DNA of 22,849 nt, taken from Acidithiobacillus montserratensis. Its GTDB lineage: Bacteria > Pseudomonadota > Gammaproteobacteria > Acidithiobacillales > Acidithiobacillaceae. The DNA lies in assembly GCF_018853465.1 (NCBI RefSeq), contig NZ_JABBOU010000091.1:1-22849 (forward strand). Direction: 5' to 3'. Positions 7,436 through 14,587 of the stretch are shown in pieces. The number at the start of each line of letters is the position of its first letter. Position 1 is the first letter of the stretch. The translations under genes and the position numbers were made by a program. The notes beneath the pieces were generated by a model. That model saw only the letters and a program-made list of their open reading frames with translations. It made no database searches and was not told the DNA's origin.

Positions 7436-7944
7436 ACGCTCCGCCTCGCCTCCGCAGCATCTGCCGGAGGCGGTCCGACATTGATCAGGGGCGCCAACTC
7501 CTGCAACGCCTGCCAGTAAACCCGGCGTTTGAAAGCGATGATTTCCCGGGCCGGCATCCAGTAATCCACCCAGCGCCAGGTTTCAAACTCCGGATGCTGG
7601 GTGGTCAAGGTATTGATCTCGGCCTCATCCCCTTCAAAGCGCAGCAGGAACCAGATCTGTTTCTGACCGCGATAGCGGCGCCGCTGCGCCCGATGCCGGG
7701 AACAGGGCACTTCATAACGCAACCAACCCTGGGTACGGCCGATGATACAGACATTGGCCGTACCCACTTCTTCTTCCAGTTCGCGAAACATGGCCTGTTC
7801 CGGCGTTTCGGCACGATCGATGCCACCCTGGGGAAACTGCCAGGCGTTCTCTCCCCGGCGTTTGGCCCACAACACCTGATTGTGCTCGTTACAAATAATC
7901 ATGCCCACATTAGGGCGATAGCCGTCTGCGTCTATCATATTCAT
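7432..7944 (-). CDS. rppH: RNA 5'-pyrophosphohydrolase RppH (Nudix)
   Basis: A 170-residue Nudix enzyme from ATG 7944. It begins MNMIDADGYRPNVGMII, close to the RppH signature start. The Nudix box runs from G40 to T62 and has every expected residue: G40, E46, R54, E55, E58, E59 and G61. Downstream, QKQIWFLLRFEG, EFETWRWVDYW and the final FKRRVYWQAL are typical of RppH. RppH removes pyrophosphate from the 5' end of triphosphorylated mRNA and thereby triggers RNase E decay. A second ATG at 7938 is an equally possible start. The frame also stays open to 7992, but those extra 16 residues do not fit the family. It lies 49 nt downstream of nudJ on the same strand, possibly cotranscribed. Confidence 0.94.
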   Translation of the reverse strand: MNMIDADGYRPNVGMIICNEHNQVLWAKRRGENAWQFPQGGIDRAETPEQAMFRELEEEVGTANVCIIGRTQGWLRYEVPCSRHRAQRRRYRGQKQIWFLLRFEGDEAEINTLTTQHPEFETWRWVDYWMPAREIIAFKRRVYWQALQELAPLINVGPPPADAAEARRSV

Positions 7945-7993
7945 CGTCTCTACCGATGCCTTTTGCACAATATAGCACGCGGCAGAGCGCACG

Positions 7994-8443
7994 TCAGTCT
8001 GTCAGACTGTGTAAAATTTCCAGAGGATAGCGTTTACCGGCCAGGTAATCGGTAATACAACGCCGGACCATAACATTACGCAGTTGTTCGTGCGCTGCGT
8101 CCACTTCCGCAGGAAGCATCCACACCGGGCCGATAATACCCGTGTCCAGTGCATAATCCTGGCGCTGAGGGCCCAGCTTTCCGCCAAAAGCAAAACGCAA
8201 ATAGGTCAGATCCTTGCCGGGGTGTTCCCAGTGATAAATCCCCGTGAGATATTCAGGCTCAAAGGCGTAAGCGGTTTCTTCCAGGGTTTCCCGGATGACC
8301 GCATCCAGCAGACTTTCACCCGGATCCCAATGGCCGGCGGGCTGATTGAAGCAGCGCCGACCTTCTACCATTTCCTCCACCAGCAAAAACCGTCCCGCAT
8401 CTTCAACCACAGCCGCCACCGTCACATGGGGTTTCCAGACCAT
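7994..8443 (-). CDS. nudJ: NudJ-like Nudix hydrolase
   Basis: A 149-residue protein from ATG 8443, beginning MVWKPHVTVAAVVED, as in Escherichia coli NudJ. The Nudix box spans about residues 37-59 (GHWDPGES, then RETLEETAY). The metal-binding REx2EE core is intact, but the usual Gly after EEx is Ala (A58). The end KRYPLEILHSL also matches NudJ. NudJ hydrolyses pyrophosphates such as thiamin precursor HMP-PP and nucleoside tri- and diphosphates; the substrate here is not fixed by sequence. GGAGGG, 6 nt upstream, supports this start over the in-frame one at 8464, which would overlap rsuA. It begins 2 nt after the rsuA stop. A pseudouridine synthase gene next to nudJ is also seen in E. coli (rluE-nudJ). 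Confidence 0.88.
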   Translation of the reverse strand: MVWKPHVTVAAVVEDAGRFLLVEEMVEGRRCFNQPAGHWDPGESLLDAVIRETLEETAYAFEPEYLTGIYHWEHPGKDLTYLRFAFGGKLGPQRQDYALDTGIIGPVWMLPAEVDAAHEQLRNVMVRRCITDYLAGKRYPLEILHSLTD

Positions 8444-8445
8444 GT

Positions 8446-9153
8446 TCAACCCTCCCCTCGCCATTCAATTTCCGTCAGTTCCCGCCACTGTCCGGGAGCC
8501 AGATCGCCCAGAGTGAAGGGTCCAAAAGCCTCGCGATGCAAACTCAGTACCAGATTATCCAGCGCCGCAAACATCCGCCGCACCTCATGATAGCGGCCCT
8601 CATAAAGGGTCAATTGCAGCTCCACCGGACTGAGCGGGGTCATCTCGGCGGCCTTGCAGGGGCTGCTTTCTCCCTCCAGCAGGAGGCTACCCGAAGCGAG
8701 GATAGCCACTTCATCGCCACGCAGAGGATTTTGCAACAACACCCGATAACGGCGCGGGATGGCATAACGGGGACTGGTCCAGCGATGCAGCCAGTCACCA
8801 TCGTCGGTCAGCAGCAGCAGCCCGCTGGTTTCGCGATCCAGACGCCCGACACTGCTGAAGCTGGGACGACGATACCGCCAGCGCGGCGGGAAATCCTGGT
8901 AGATGGCACGGGGATCATCATGGGCGCAGACCTTGCCGAGTGGTTTGTGATAAAGCACATAAAGGGGATAGGGATGATCCAGGGCCTCATCATCCACCTG
9001 CAAGCTGGCGGGGTCCACCTTGAGCGAAGCCTTGCGCAGCGGCAACCCGTCCGCCAATACCCGACCTTCGCGCAATAGGTCACGCACCTCCGAACGACTG
9101 CAGTAACCCAGCCGGGAGAGCAAATGATCCAGTCGTTCGCTATGTTGCGCCAT
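8446..9153 (-). CDS. rsuA: 16S rRNA pseudouridine(516) synthase RsuA-like
   Basis: A 235-residue protein with an N-terminal S4 RNA-binding domain (RLDHLLSRLGYCSRSEV, about residues 7-50). A pseudouridine synthase domain follows, with the catalytic Asp in GRLDRET (D106). Further family marks are LLLLTDDGDW, RRYRVLL, EGRYHEVRRMFAAL, LHREAFG and the final LAPGQWREL. Domain order and length fit the RsuA/RluE/RluB/RluF family. The S4 domain and overall similarity favour RsuA, which modifies U516 of 16S rRNA, but RluE/RluB-type 23S specificity cannot be excluded. It is the first gene of a minus-strand run with nudJ and rppH, and is divergent from aguA with 84 bp between the starts. No strong Shine-Dalgarno is seen before ATG 9153. 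Confidence 0.85.
   Translation of the reverse strand: MAQHSERLDHLLSRLGYCSRSEVRDLLREGRVLADGLPLRKASLKVDPASLQVDDEALDHPYPLYVLYHKPLGKVCAHDDPRAIYQDFPPRWRYRRPSFSSVGRLDRETSGLLLLTDDGDWLHRWTSPRYAIPRRYRVLLQNPLRGDEVAILASGSLLLEGESSPCKAAEMTPLSPVELQLTLYEGRYHEVRRMFAALDNLVLSLHREAFGPFTLGDLAPGQWRELTEIEWRGEG
8450..8455 (-). promoter_or_regulatory. Ribosome binding site that decides the nudJ start
   Basis: On the minus strand GGAGGG sits 6 nt before ATG 8443. It overlaps the last codons of rsuA, consistent with translational coupling. Confidence 0.7.
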
Positions 9154-9179
9154 GGGCGGAGTTTACCCTGTCGGGATGG

Positions 9180-9208
9180 CTGACGAAAACCCGTGAATTG
9201 CCTATGAT
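9180..9208 (+). promoter_or_regulatory. Promoter of aguA
   Basis: CTGACG at 9180-9185 and TATGAT at 9203-9208 are spaced by 17 nt in the rsuA-aguA divergent region. A good Shine-Dalgarno, AGGAAGGA at 9223-9230, lies 7 nt before the start. Confidence 0.6.
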
Positions 9209-9237
9209 GTGTACATCGCTTCAGGAAGGAATCCGTT

Positions 9238-10269
9238 ATGCAGGCAAGCTTCACCCTCCCCGCCGAATGGGCCCCCCAGTGGGGCGTGCAACTGACCTGG
9301 CCCCACCCCGAAAGTGACTGGGCGCCGCGCCTGGAGCAAGTGCTCCCGGTTTTTGTTCAGATCGCCCGGGAAATCAGTCTGCGTGAGCATCTCGTAATAG
9401 CCTGTCATGACCGGAATAGCCTACAGGACTGTGAAAGACGCCTGCAGGATGTCCGGGCTAACATGGCCCATTGTCATCTGCATCTGGTCCCCAGCAATGA
9501 TTCCTGGGCCCGGGATCATGGCCCCATTACCCTCAAAAATGCAGCAGGGCAACGTAAATTGATGGATTTCGCCTTCAATGCCTGGGGACTCAAGTTTCGC
9601 GCCGATCTGGACAACCAGATTACCCGCCACCTCCACGCCCAGCAGGCATTCGGGAACTGTCCTCTGGAAATTTCCGGGATGGTGCTGGAAGGCGGCAGCA
9701 TTGAAAGTGATGGTCAAGGCACTCTGCTGACAACCAGCGCCTGCCTGCTCTCGGCCAATCGCAATCCCCAATGGTCCACAGCTGAAATTGAAAAGGTGCT
9801 GTGCCAGCAGCTCGGCATGGAGCGCGTGCTTTGGCTGCACAGTGGCCATCTGGAAGGCGATGATACCGACGCGCACATTGATACCCTGGCGCGTTTTTGT
9901 AATCCCCGGACCATCGCTTATCAGAGCTGCGATGACCCCAATGACCATCATTTTACCGCCCTGCAGCAGATGGCTGCCGAATTGAGCGCCCTGTGCACCG
10001 CCGATGGCCAGCCCTACCACCTGATTCCCCTGCCCTGGGCTCAGGCACAATGGGATGAAGACGATAATCGCTTACCCCTGACCTACGCGAATTTTCTCAT
10101 CATCAACGGGGCGGTACTGATACCGGTGTATGACGATCCCGCCGATCAGGTCGCCATTCAGCGCCTGCAGTCCGCTTTTCCCGATCGCCAGATTGTCCCC
10201 GTTCCCTGCCTGGAACTGGCCCGGCAACACGGCAGCCTGCATTGTGTGACCATGCAAATACCAGCGTAA
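9238..10269 (+). CDS. aguA: Agmatine deiminase
   Basis: A 343-residue member of the peptidyl-arginine deiminase fold (PAD_porph family). Visible marks are MPAEW-like FTLPAEWAPQ at the start, NDSWARDHGPI, the substrate motif VLEGGSIE, the GHLEGDDTDAHID loop with the catalytic His, YANFLIINGAVLIPVY, and the catalytic Cys in GSLHCVTMQ (C336). It converts agmatine to N-carbamoylputrescine plus ammonia, part of the arginine-decarboxylase route to putrescine. The usual partner, N-carbamoylputrescine amidase AguB, is not in this window. The gene stands alone with its own promoter. Downstream, 47 nt away on the other strand, is the end of a truncated usp gene. The ammonia released could also help acid resistance, which is an inference. 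Confidence 0.95.
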   Translation: MQASFTLPAEWAPQWGVQLTWPHPESDWAPRLEQVLPVFVQIAREISLREHLVIACHDRNSLQDCERRLQDVRANMAHCHLHLVPSNDSWARDHGPITLKNAAGQRKLMDFAFNAWGLKFRADLDNQITRHLHAQQAFGNCPLEISGMVLEGGSIESDGQGTLLTTSACLLSANRNPQWSTAEIEKVLCQQLGMERVLWLHSGHLEGDDTDAHIDTLARFCNPRTIAYQSCDDPNDHHFTALQQMAAELSALCTADGQPYHLIPLPWAQAQWDEDDNRLPLTYANFLIINGAVLIPVYDDPADQVAIQRLQSAFPDRQIVPVPCLELARQHGSLHCVTMQIPA

Positions 10270-10316
10270 TGTCCTTCCCATCTTGTTTCAAGGCATAGTC
10301 GTAAAATCTGCGCAGC

Positions 10317-10463
10317 CTAACCAATGGCCATGCCCCCGGTGCTGACAATGGCCCCAAACAAATGCAGTTCTGCTTGCATCAAAGCCGCCAGATCGGCACC
10401 CTGCTGCAACGCCAGCTCACTGGAGGCGCTCCCGTCGTAAGCCACCATGATTTTCCGGTACAT
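10317..10463 (-). pseudogene. Truncated universal stress protein (UspA family), N-terminal 48 residues
   Basis: Starting at ATG 10463 the minus strand encodes 48 residues beginning MYRKIMVAYDGSASSELALQ, the clear beta1-loop-alpha1 start of a UspA protein. It then reads ADLAALMQAELHLFGAIV (beta2) and stops at TAG 10317-10319. Full UspA proteins have about 140-150 residues with the ATP-binding GxxGxxxx(9)GS motif near the end, and that part is absent. No other frame continues the match before the convergent aguA begins at 10269. The Shine-Dalgarno GAGGAG is intact 7 nt upstream, and the gene lies 22 nt after emrB, so it is probably still transcribed and translated. A short functional product cannot be excluded, but a decayed gene is more likely. 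Confidence 0.75.
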
Positions 10464-10485
10464 AGGGATTCTCCTCAACGCCTGG

Positions 10486-12042
10486 TCAATCCATGACCGG
10501 CTCTGTCGGCGCAGCAGTCGCTTCCCGCTTCGGACTGCGAATGATCAACAACAAGGGGAAAATAGCCAGAGTCATCACCAACATCAACCAGAAATTGTCG
10601 ATATAGGCAATCATACTCGCCTGTCGGGTAATTTCCGTATTCAACAGCGCCTGACCCAGACTACTGTGTGGATTGTACATTTCTGCCACGGCGGGATTCT
10701 GGAAACCGGGATTACGCCCGTCCATATGCGCCGCCAGCGAAGCGTGGGCAATCTGGGTGTTGCGGGTCAGCAGGGTCTCCACCAGGGAAATGCCCAGACT
10801 GCTGCCCACATTGCGGACCAGACTGTAAATGGCGGTACCGTTGGCGCGCTTGTGCGGGTCAAGGGTGGCAAAGGTGGCGGTACTCAAGGGCACGAATACC
10901 AGACCAATCCCTAGCCCCTGCCAGACACCGGGCCAGATGATGTCCGCCTGACTGATCACCAGACTGTAACCCTGCATTTGCCAAAGAGAGAAAGCAGTGA
11001 TGCCAAAACCGATGGCCAGCAGGAGCCGCAAGTCCACCTTGCCCACCAAACGCCCGACAATGAGCATGGCCAGCATCGTCCCCAAACCACTGGGGGCCGT
11101 CACCCAGCCTGCCACTTCGGCGGTATAGCCCATGAGGTCCTGAAGCATGGTGGGAATCAAGGCACGGGAGGCGAAGAGCACCACGCCGACAATGAAAATA
11201 AACAATAGCCCGGTCACATAATTGCGGTTCAGAATCAGCCGATAATCAAAAAAAGACTGTTCCGGCGGTGTCCGCCAGGTATGCCAGAGGAAATAGAGAG
11301 CTCCGAAACCGGCCAGATAGGCTTCTACCCAGATTTCTACCGAACTGAACCAGTTGAGTTGCTGCCCCCGGTCCAGCAGTAATTGCAAAGCACCAATGGC
11401 AATGCTCAGACTGACAAAGCCAGCCATGTCGAAGCGCATCCCATGCCCCGGCGCATCTTTGGGGAAGGAGTTCCAAATGCCCCAGAGCGCCATTATCCCC
11501 ACCGGCACATTGATAAAAAATACCCAGCGCCAGCCCAGACTATCGGTGAGCCAGCCCCCCAAGGTCGGGCCGACAATGGGTCCGACCATCACCCCCATCC
11601 CCCACAGGGCCATGGCTGAGCCTTGTTTTTCCCGGGGATTGATGTCCAGCAAGGTGGTTTGGGAGAGGGGCACTAGAGCGGCACCAAATGCCCCCTGAAA
11701 GACGCGGGCGAAGACAATCTCGAAAAGAGAGGTGGAGATGCCGCACCACATGGAAGCCAGGGTAAAACCCGCCACCGAGGCCAAAAAAATATTGCGCTTG
11801 CCGAAGCGATCCACCAGCCAACCGGTCAGCGGGGTGGCGATGGCTGTCGCCACAATATAAGACGTCAGCACCCAGCCAATTTGATTGAGGGAAACCGACA
11901 AACTACCTTGCATATGGGGCAAAGCTACGTTGGCTATCGTGCTGTCCAGGGTCTGCATGATGGTAGCCAGCATGATGGACAGGGTAACGAGGCCGCGATT
12001 CAGACCACGATTCGATGCAATTGCGTCCGTTGCCAGGCTCAT
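10486..12042 (-). CDS. emrB: DHA2-family multidrug MFS transporter, EmrB-like
   Basis: A 518-residue inner-membrane protein, the usual length for 14-TM DHA2 exporters. TM1 carries ATIMQTLDSTIANVALPHM, the family motif D1. Also visible are the loop GWLVDRFGKRN (motif A) and GMGVMVGPIVGPTLGGWL (antiporter motif C), then FFINVPVGI. It would export hydrophobic drugs or other toxic compounds using the proton gradient. EmrB usually works with the membrane-fusion protein EmrA and an outer-membrane channel; neither gene is nearby. The start ATG overlaps the stop of marR by 4 nt (ATGA), so the regulator and pump are coupled and presumably under the same operator. The truncated usp stub follows. Confidence 0.92.
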   Translation of the reverse strand: MSLATDAIASNRGLNRGLVTLSIMLATIMQTLDSTIANVALPHMQGSLSVSLNQIGWVLTSYIVATAIATPLTGWLVDRFGKRNIFLASVAGFTLASMWCGISTSLFEIVFARVFQGAFGAALVPLSQTTLLDINPREKQGSAMALWGMGVMVGPIVGPTLGGWLTDSLGWRWVFFINVPVGIMALWGIWNSFPKDAPGHGMRFDMAGFVSLSIAIGALQLLLDRGQQLNWFSSVEIWVEAYLAGFGALYFLWHTWRTPPEQSFFDYRLILNRNYVTGLLFIFIVGVVLFASRALIPTMLQDLMGYTAEVAGWVTAPSGLGTMLAMLIVGRLVGKVDLRLLLAIGFGITAFSLWQMQGYSLVISQADIIWPGVWQGLGIGLVFVPLSTATFATLDPHKRANGTAIYSLVRNVGSSLGISLVETLLTRNTQIAHASLAAHMDGRNPGFQNPAVAEMYNPHSSLGQALLNTEITRQASMIAYIDNFWLMLVMTLAIFPLLLIIRSPKREATAAPTEPVMD

Positions 12043-12482
12043 GCGCCGGGCTCTTCCAGGCGCTGCTGCAGGTCCAGAAGCAGCCTCGTCATCTGACGCA
12101 GCATTTCCGCGTCCATGTCCTGCAGTTTTTCTCGACGGAACGCCTGTGCCACCCGCTGCACTTCTGTGTACACCTCGGCCCCCTCGTTGGTAAGCCGAAT
12201 CCGGCGCATGCGGCGATCATGGGAATCCACTTCCCGGCGAATCAGACCTGCCCGTTGCAAACGATCGAGCATGGCGACCACGGTCGGCTGCTCAACCGAG
12301 AGACAATGCGCCAGTTCTGTCTGGGTCAATGGTTCACTGGCCTTGGCCAGATAGGCAATACTCATCCAGCTCGCCTGACTGAGGCCCAGTCCTTTCAGAC
12401 GCCGATCCAAGGCATGCCGCCAGGCCCGGGCAGTATCATGCAGCGCCAGGGCAAAGTCCTGTTGCATTTGGTCAAGTGGCAT
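12039..12482 (-). CDS. MarR-family transcriptional regulator
   Basis: A 147-residue winged-helix regulator of standard MarR length. The recognition region LTQTELAHCLSVEQPTVVAMLDRL (read as helix-turn-helix at about residues 53-76) is followed by the wing with DSHDRRMRRIRLTNEG, whose Asp-Arg pattern is a MarR hallmark. Flanking helices form the dimerisation part. Such proteins repress their own operon and release DNA when a phenolic or drug-like ligand, or oxidation, is sensed. Here it overlaps emrB, and a large perfect inverted repeat covers its promoter, so autoregulation of marR-emrB is likely. ATG 12482 has only a weak Shine-Dalgarno, and a second in-frame ATG at 12467 is no better. Confidence 0.93.
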   Translation of the reverse strand: MPLDQMQQDFALALHDTARAWRHALDRRLKGLGLSQASWMSIAYLAKASEPLTQTELAHCLSVEQPTVVAMLDRLQRAGLIRREVDSHDRRMRRIRLTNEGAEVYTEVQRVAQAFRREKLQDMDAEMLRQMTRLLLDLQQRLEEPGA

Positions 12483-12502
12483 CCGTCAATCCGCAATAGA
12501 TG

Positions 12503-12539
12503 AAAACATAGATAGCTTATACTTAGGTATCTATGTTTT
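12503..12539. promoter_or_regulatory. Inverted repeat, probable MarR operator
   Basis: Two perfect 12-bp arms, AAAACATAGATA at 12503-12514 and TATCTATGTTTT at 12528-12539, are separated by 13 nt. The centre is at 12521, about 40 bp before the marR start. The repeat covers the spacer and -10 of the predicted marR promoter, so a bound dimer or dimer pair would block RNA polymerase. Confidence 0.7.
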
Positions 12540-12543
12540 TCAA
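12516..12543 (-). promoter_or_regulatory. Promoter of marR-emrB
   Basis: On the minus strand TTGAAA (12543-12538) and TATAAG (12521-12516) are spaced by 16 nt. Both lie in or next to the large inverted repeat. Confidence 0.6.
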
Positions 12544-12560
12544 CTAAAAAGCACCATTCA

Positions 12561-12587
12561 GGGACAACGCCGACAGCTACTTGTCCC
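12561..12587. repeat. Second inverted repeat between yceI and marR
   Basis: Perfect 7-bp arms GGGACAA (12561-12567) and TTGTCCC (12581-12587) flank a 13-nt spacer. No T-run follows on either strand, so it does not look like a terminator. It may be a binding site upstream of the marR promoter, or chance. Confidence 0.35.
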
Positions 12588-12607
12588 CGACCGGATGTGT
12601 TCAGATC

Positions 12608-12627
12608 AAAAAATCAGGCGATTTTTT
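12608..12627 (-). terminator. Weak hairpin at the yceI stop
   Basis: AAAAAATC (12608-12615) and GATTTTTT (12620-12627) form an 8-bp stem with a 4-nt loop that includes the yceI stop codon. On the minus strand the 3' arm ends in six T. The stem is AT-rich, so termination would be weak. Confidence 0.3.
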
Positions 12628-13285
12628 TGCCTTCGATTTCCACCCGGATCTGCACCTTATTGGAAAGCCCCTCGGGCAAATAGGCTTTCATGCCGTAATC
12701 ACTGCGCTCAATGGTCGTTACCGCCACAAAACCGGACAGATAGCCGCCCCAGGGTTTGGGCAGATAAGCCACTTCACCGGCACCGGTTTCCCTGACCCGG
12801 AACATGACCGGACGGGTTACACCATGCAAGGTCAGCTTCCCGTATAGGTCACCAGTATGCTTGCCGGTAGGCTGATAGTGGCTGCTGACAAAGGTCACAT
12901 CGGGATACTTTTTGACATCAAAAAATGTCGGGCTGCGCAGGTATTTGTCCCGCGCAGCAAAATTCGTAAATATGCTGGCCGCTGGAATGGTGATTTTAGC
13001 CGTATCTTTGGCCGGATCCCGGGTGTTGACCGTGTAGGTTCCGGAAATCTGGTTAAAACGCCCGCTAAAAGGGCCGATACCAACATGACCAATGGTAAAA
13101 TAGGCTGCCGAATGCGCTGAATCAATCTGATAGGTCCCACTCGGGTTCCCCGTCAGGGTGTGATAGTGAGGGGCCACAGCTGCAACAGGGGCCGTGGCCG
13201 CCTGAGCCATATTGATTCCCAAGGACCAGGCAAACCCCAAGGCTAAAGAAAACATCAATAAAGATTGTGATCGTCTGTTTTGCAT
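12614..13285 (-). CDS. YceI-family periplasmic lipid-binding protein
   Basis: A 223-residue protein with a typical Sec signal peptide, cleaved near residue 29 (NMAQA before ATAPV). The mature part shows the YceI pattern of an extended beta barrel: YQIDSAHSAAYFTIGHVGIGP, GRFNQISGTYTV, TFFDVKKYPDVTFVS, KLTLHGVTRPVMF and IERSDYGMKAYLPEGLSNKVQI. YceI proteins bind long-chain isoprenoids or amphiphilic molecules in a lipocalin-like pocket, and are often linked to stress, acid or base responses. The start has GAGGAGAG a few nt upstream. It lies upstream of marR on the same strand, but 131 nt with a separate promoter divide them. A Gly/Pro/Ala stretch of about 20 residues sits between the signal peptide and the barrel. 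Confidence 0.92.
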   Translation of the reverse strand: MQNRRSQSLLMFSLALGFAWSLGINMAQAATAPVAAVAPHYHTLTGNPSGTYQIDSAHSAAYFTIGHVGIGPFSGRFNQISGTYTVNTRDPAKDTAKITIPAASIFTNFAARDKYLRSPTFFDVKKYPDVTFVSSHYQPTGKHTGDLYGKLTLHGVTRPVMFRVRETGAGEVAYLPKPWGGYLSGFVAVTTIERSDYGMKAYLPEGLSNKVQIRVEIEGKKIA

Positions 13286-13383
13286 TTTATCTCTCCTCTT
13301 TCAGGCAGCCGTACCGATCAAAGCACAAAGAACGCTCTGCACATAGCCAGTATTTCACCGTCAGCTTCCGGCATCTTTCTATT

Positions 13384-14097
13384 CTAGCGCAAATAGCCAG
13401 CACGCAGTTGATTTTTTACTTCCCGCCAGCCCGGCATGGCTCCGTCCAGGATGCGCTTGAAGCGTTCATTATGGAGGCGCTCCAGCAAGTGCGCCATTTC
13501 ATGCACCACCACATATTCCAGACAGATTTGCGGATAACGGGCGAGTGCCAATGCCAGCCAGATGCGCCGGGCACGAATATTACAGGTACCCCAGCGCGTC
13601 TTCATGCGTTTTACGCCCCAAGCTGCCACCTGCACGCCCAGAATCGGTTCGTAATGAGCAATCATTTCTGGAATCAGTGACTTGAGGATCTGACGGTGCC
13701 AAGCCAGCAGGACCGCTTCGCGCTCGAAAATTGCCGCTCCGGGCCGACAAAACAAGTTTATACCTGATGTTTCATGCCATTCGATGCGACTTCTGCTGGC
13801 CGTTGGGTAGACTTGGAGTGGATAATCCCTGCCCAAATACCTATGCATTTCTCCAGAACGGTACTCCAGAGCCGTGTGGGACTTCTGGCTCAGAAAATGC
13901 TGCTGATGATTTTTGATCCAGGCCAGACGCGCCAGAACCGCCGCATGAATGGCTCTGTCCGTCATGCTCCAGGGAGCACTTACCCGCACCTGCCCATCCG
14001 GGGCAGACACCATGATCCGCAAATTTTTGATGGTCTTGCGGGTCAGTTGCACATTCACATCACGCACCTGCAACAGGGTGGATTCAGTCAAACGCAT
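13384..14097 (-). CDS. YgjP-like (DUF45/WLM-type) metallopeptidase
   Basis: A 237-residue protein of the YgjP/DUF45 family. The zinc-binding HEMAH motif (199-203) has a third ligand candidate at H209 (LERLHNERF). It is preceded by the family mark KRMKTRWGTCN and a long helix ending YPQICLEYVVVHE. The N-terminal half has the beta-rich KTIKNLRIMVSAPDGQVRVSAP and the helix LARLAWIKNHQQHF. It has no signal peptide, so it is probably cytosolic. The substrate of these SprT/M48-like proteins is poorly defined, so only the zinc hydrolase fold can be asserted. It is the last gene of a tight trio after the lipoprotein and tspO, starting 7 nt after the tspO stop. Confidence 0.88.
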   Translation of the reverse strand: MRLTESTLLQVRDVNVQLTRKTIKNLRIMVSAPDGQVRVSAPWSMTDRAIHAAVLARLAWIKNHQQHFLSQKSHTALEYRSGEMHRYLGRDYPLQVYPTASRSRIEWHETSGINLFCRPGAAIFEREAVLLAWHRQILKSLIPEMIAHYEPILGVQVAAWGVKRMKTRWGTCNIRARRIWLALALARYPQICLEYVVVHEMAHLLERLHNERFKRILDGAMPGWREVKNQLRAGYLR

Positions 14098-14104
14098 AGA
14101 AGCA

Positions 14105-14581
14105 TCAAGAAGCGGAATTCAAGCGGTAAGTGGCTGCATTCAGGTACAACGCCACGCCCAACCACAATACATAAGGGATCAGTAACCAGGCAGCCAGCGG
14201 ACTGATCAGGGCAAAAACAATGGCACAGCCCAGAACCAGCACCAGGAGCAACACGAGATCCAGTAGCGCCCCCAATATCTGATGGCGCCCGAAAAACAGC
14301 CAGGACCACAGCGCATTACTCAGCAGTTGCAAGCCATACAGCGTTAATCCTGCCAGCCGTAATGGACTTTCGGGATGCACGTACACCAGCGCTGCAGCAA
14401 AAGCCATGAGAATATAAAGCAGGGTCCAGACTACCGGAAACACCCAGGGCGGAGGAGTACCTCGAGGTTTTTGCAGACCCGCATACCAGCTATCGGGCCG
14501 AAACACTGAGCCCGTGGTGGCCACCCCCAGCGTAATGGCCAGACTGATCAGCGCAACCAGCGCGAAATGATGAATATGCAT
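14105..14581 (-). CDS. tspO: TspO/MBR family membrane protein
   Basis: A 158-residue protein of five hydrophobic helices, the size and layout of TspO. Diagnostic residues are in WYAGLQKPRGTPPPWVFPVVWTLLY (read around residues 33-57), the Trp/Pro-rich loop and TM2. LLSNALWSWLFFGRHQ and LIPYVLWLGVALYLNAATYRLN at the end also match. TspO binds porphyrins and sterol- or benzodiazepine-like ligands, and in bacteria is tied to tetrapyrrole and stress regulation. The ATG at 14581 was chosen over the TTG at 14587, which would fall against the upstream stop. The gap from the lipoprotein gene is 6 nt, so translation is likely coupled. No clear Shine-Dalgarno precedes it. Confidence 0.93.
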   Translation of the reverse strand: MHIHHFALVALISLAITLGVATTGSVFRPDSWYAGLQKPRGTPPPWVFPVVWTLLYILMAFAAALVYVHPESPLRLAGLTLYGLQLLSNALWSWLFFGRHQILGALLDLVLLLVLVLGCAIVFALISPLAAWLLIPYVLWLGVALYLNAATYRLNSAS

Positions 14582-14587
14582 CAGCAA

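Noticed and set aside
10103..10357. Minus-strand frame that might continue the truncated usp gene
   Set aside because: Its translation has no UspA features, such as the ATP-binding GxxG loop, and it runs antisense into aguA.
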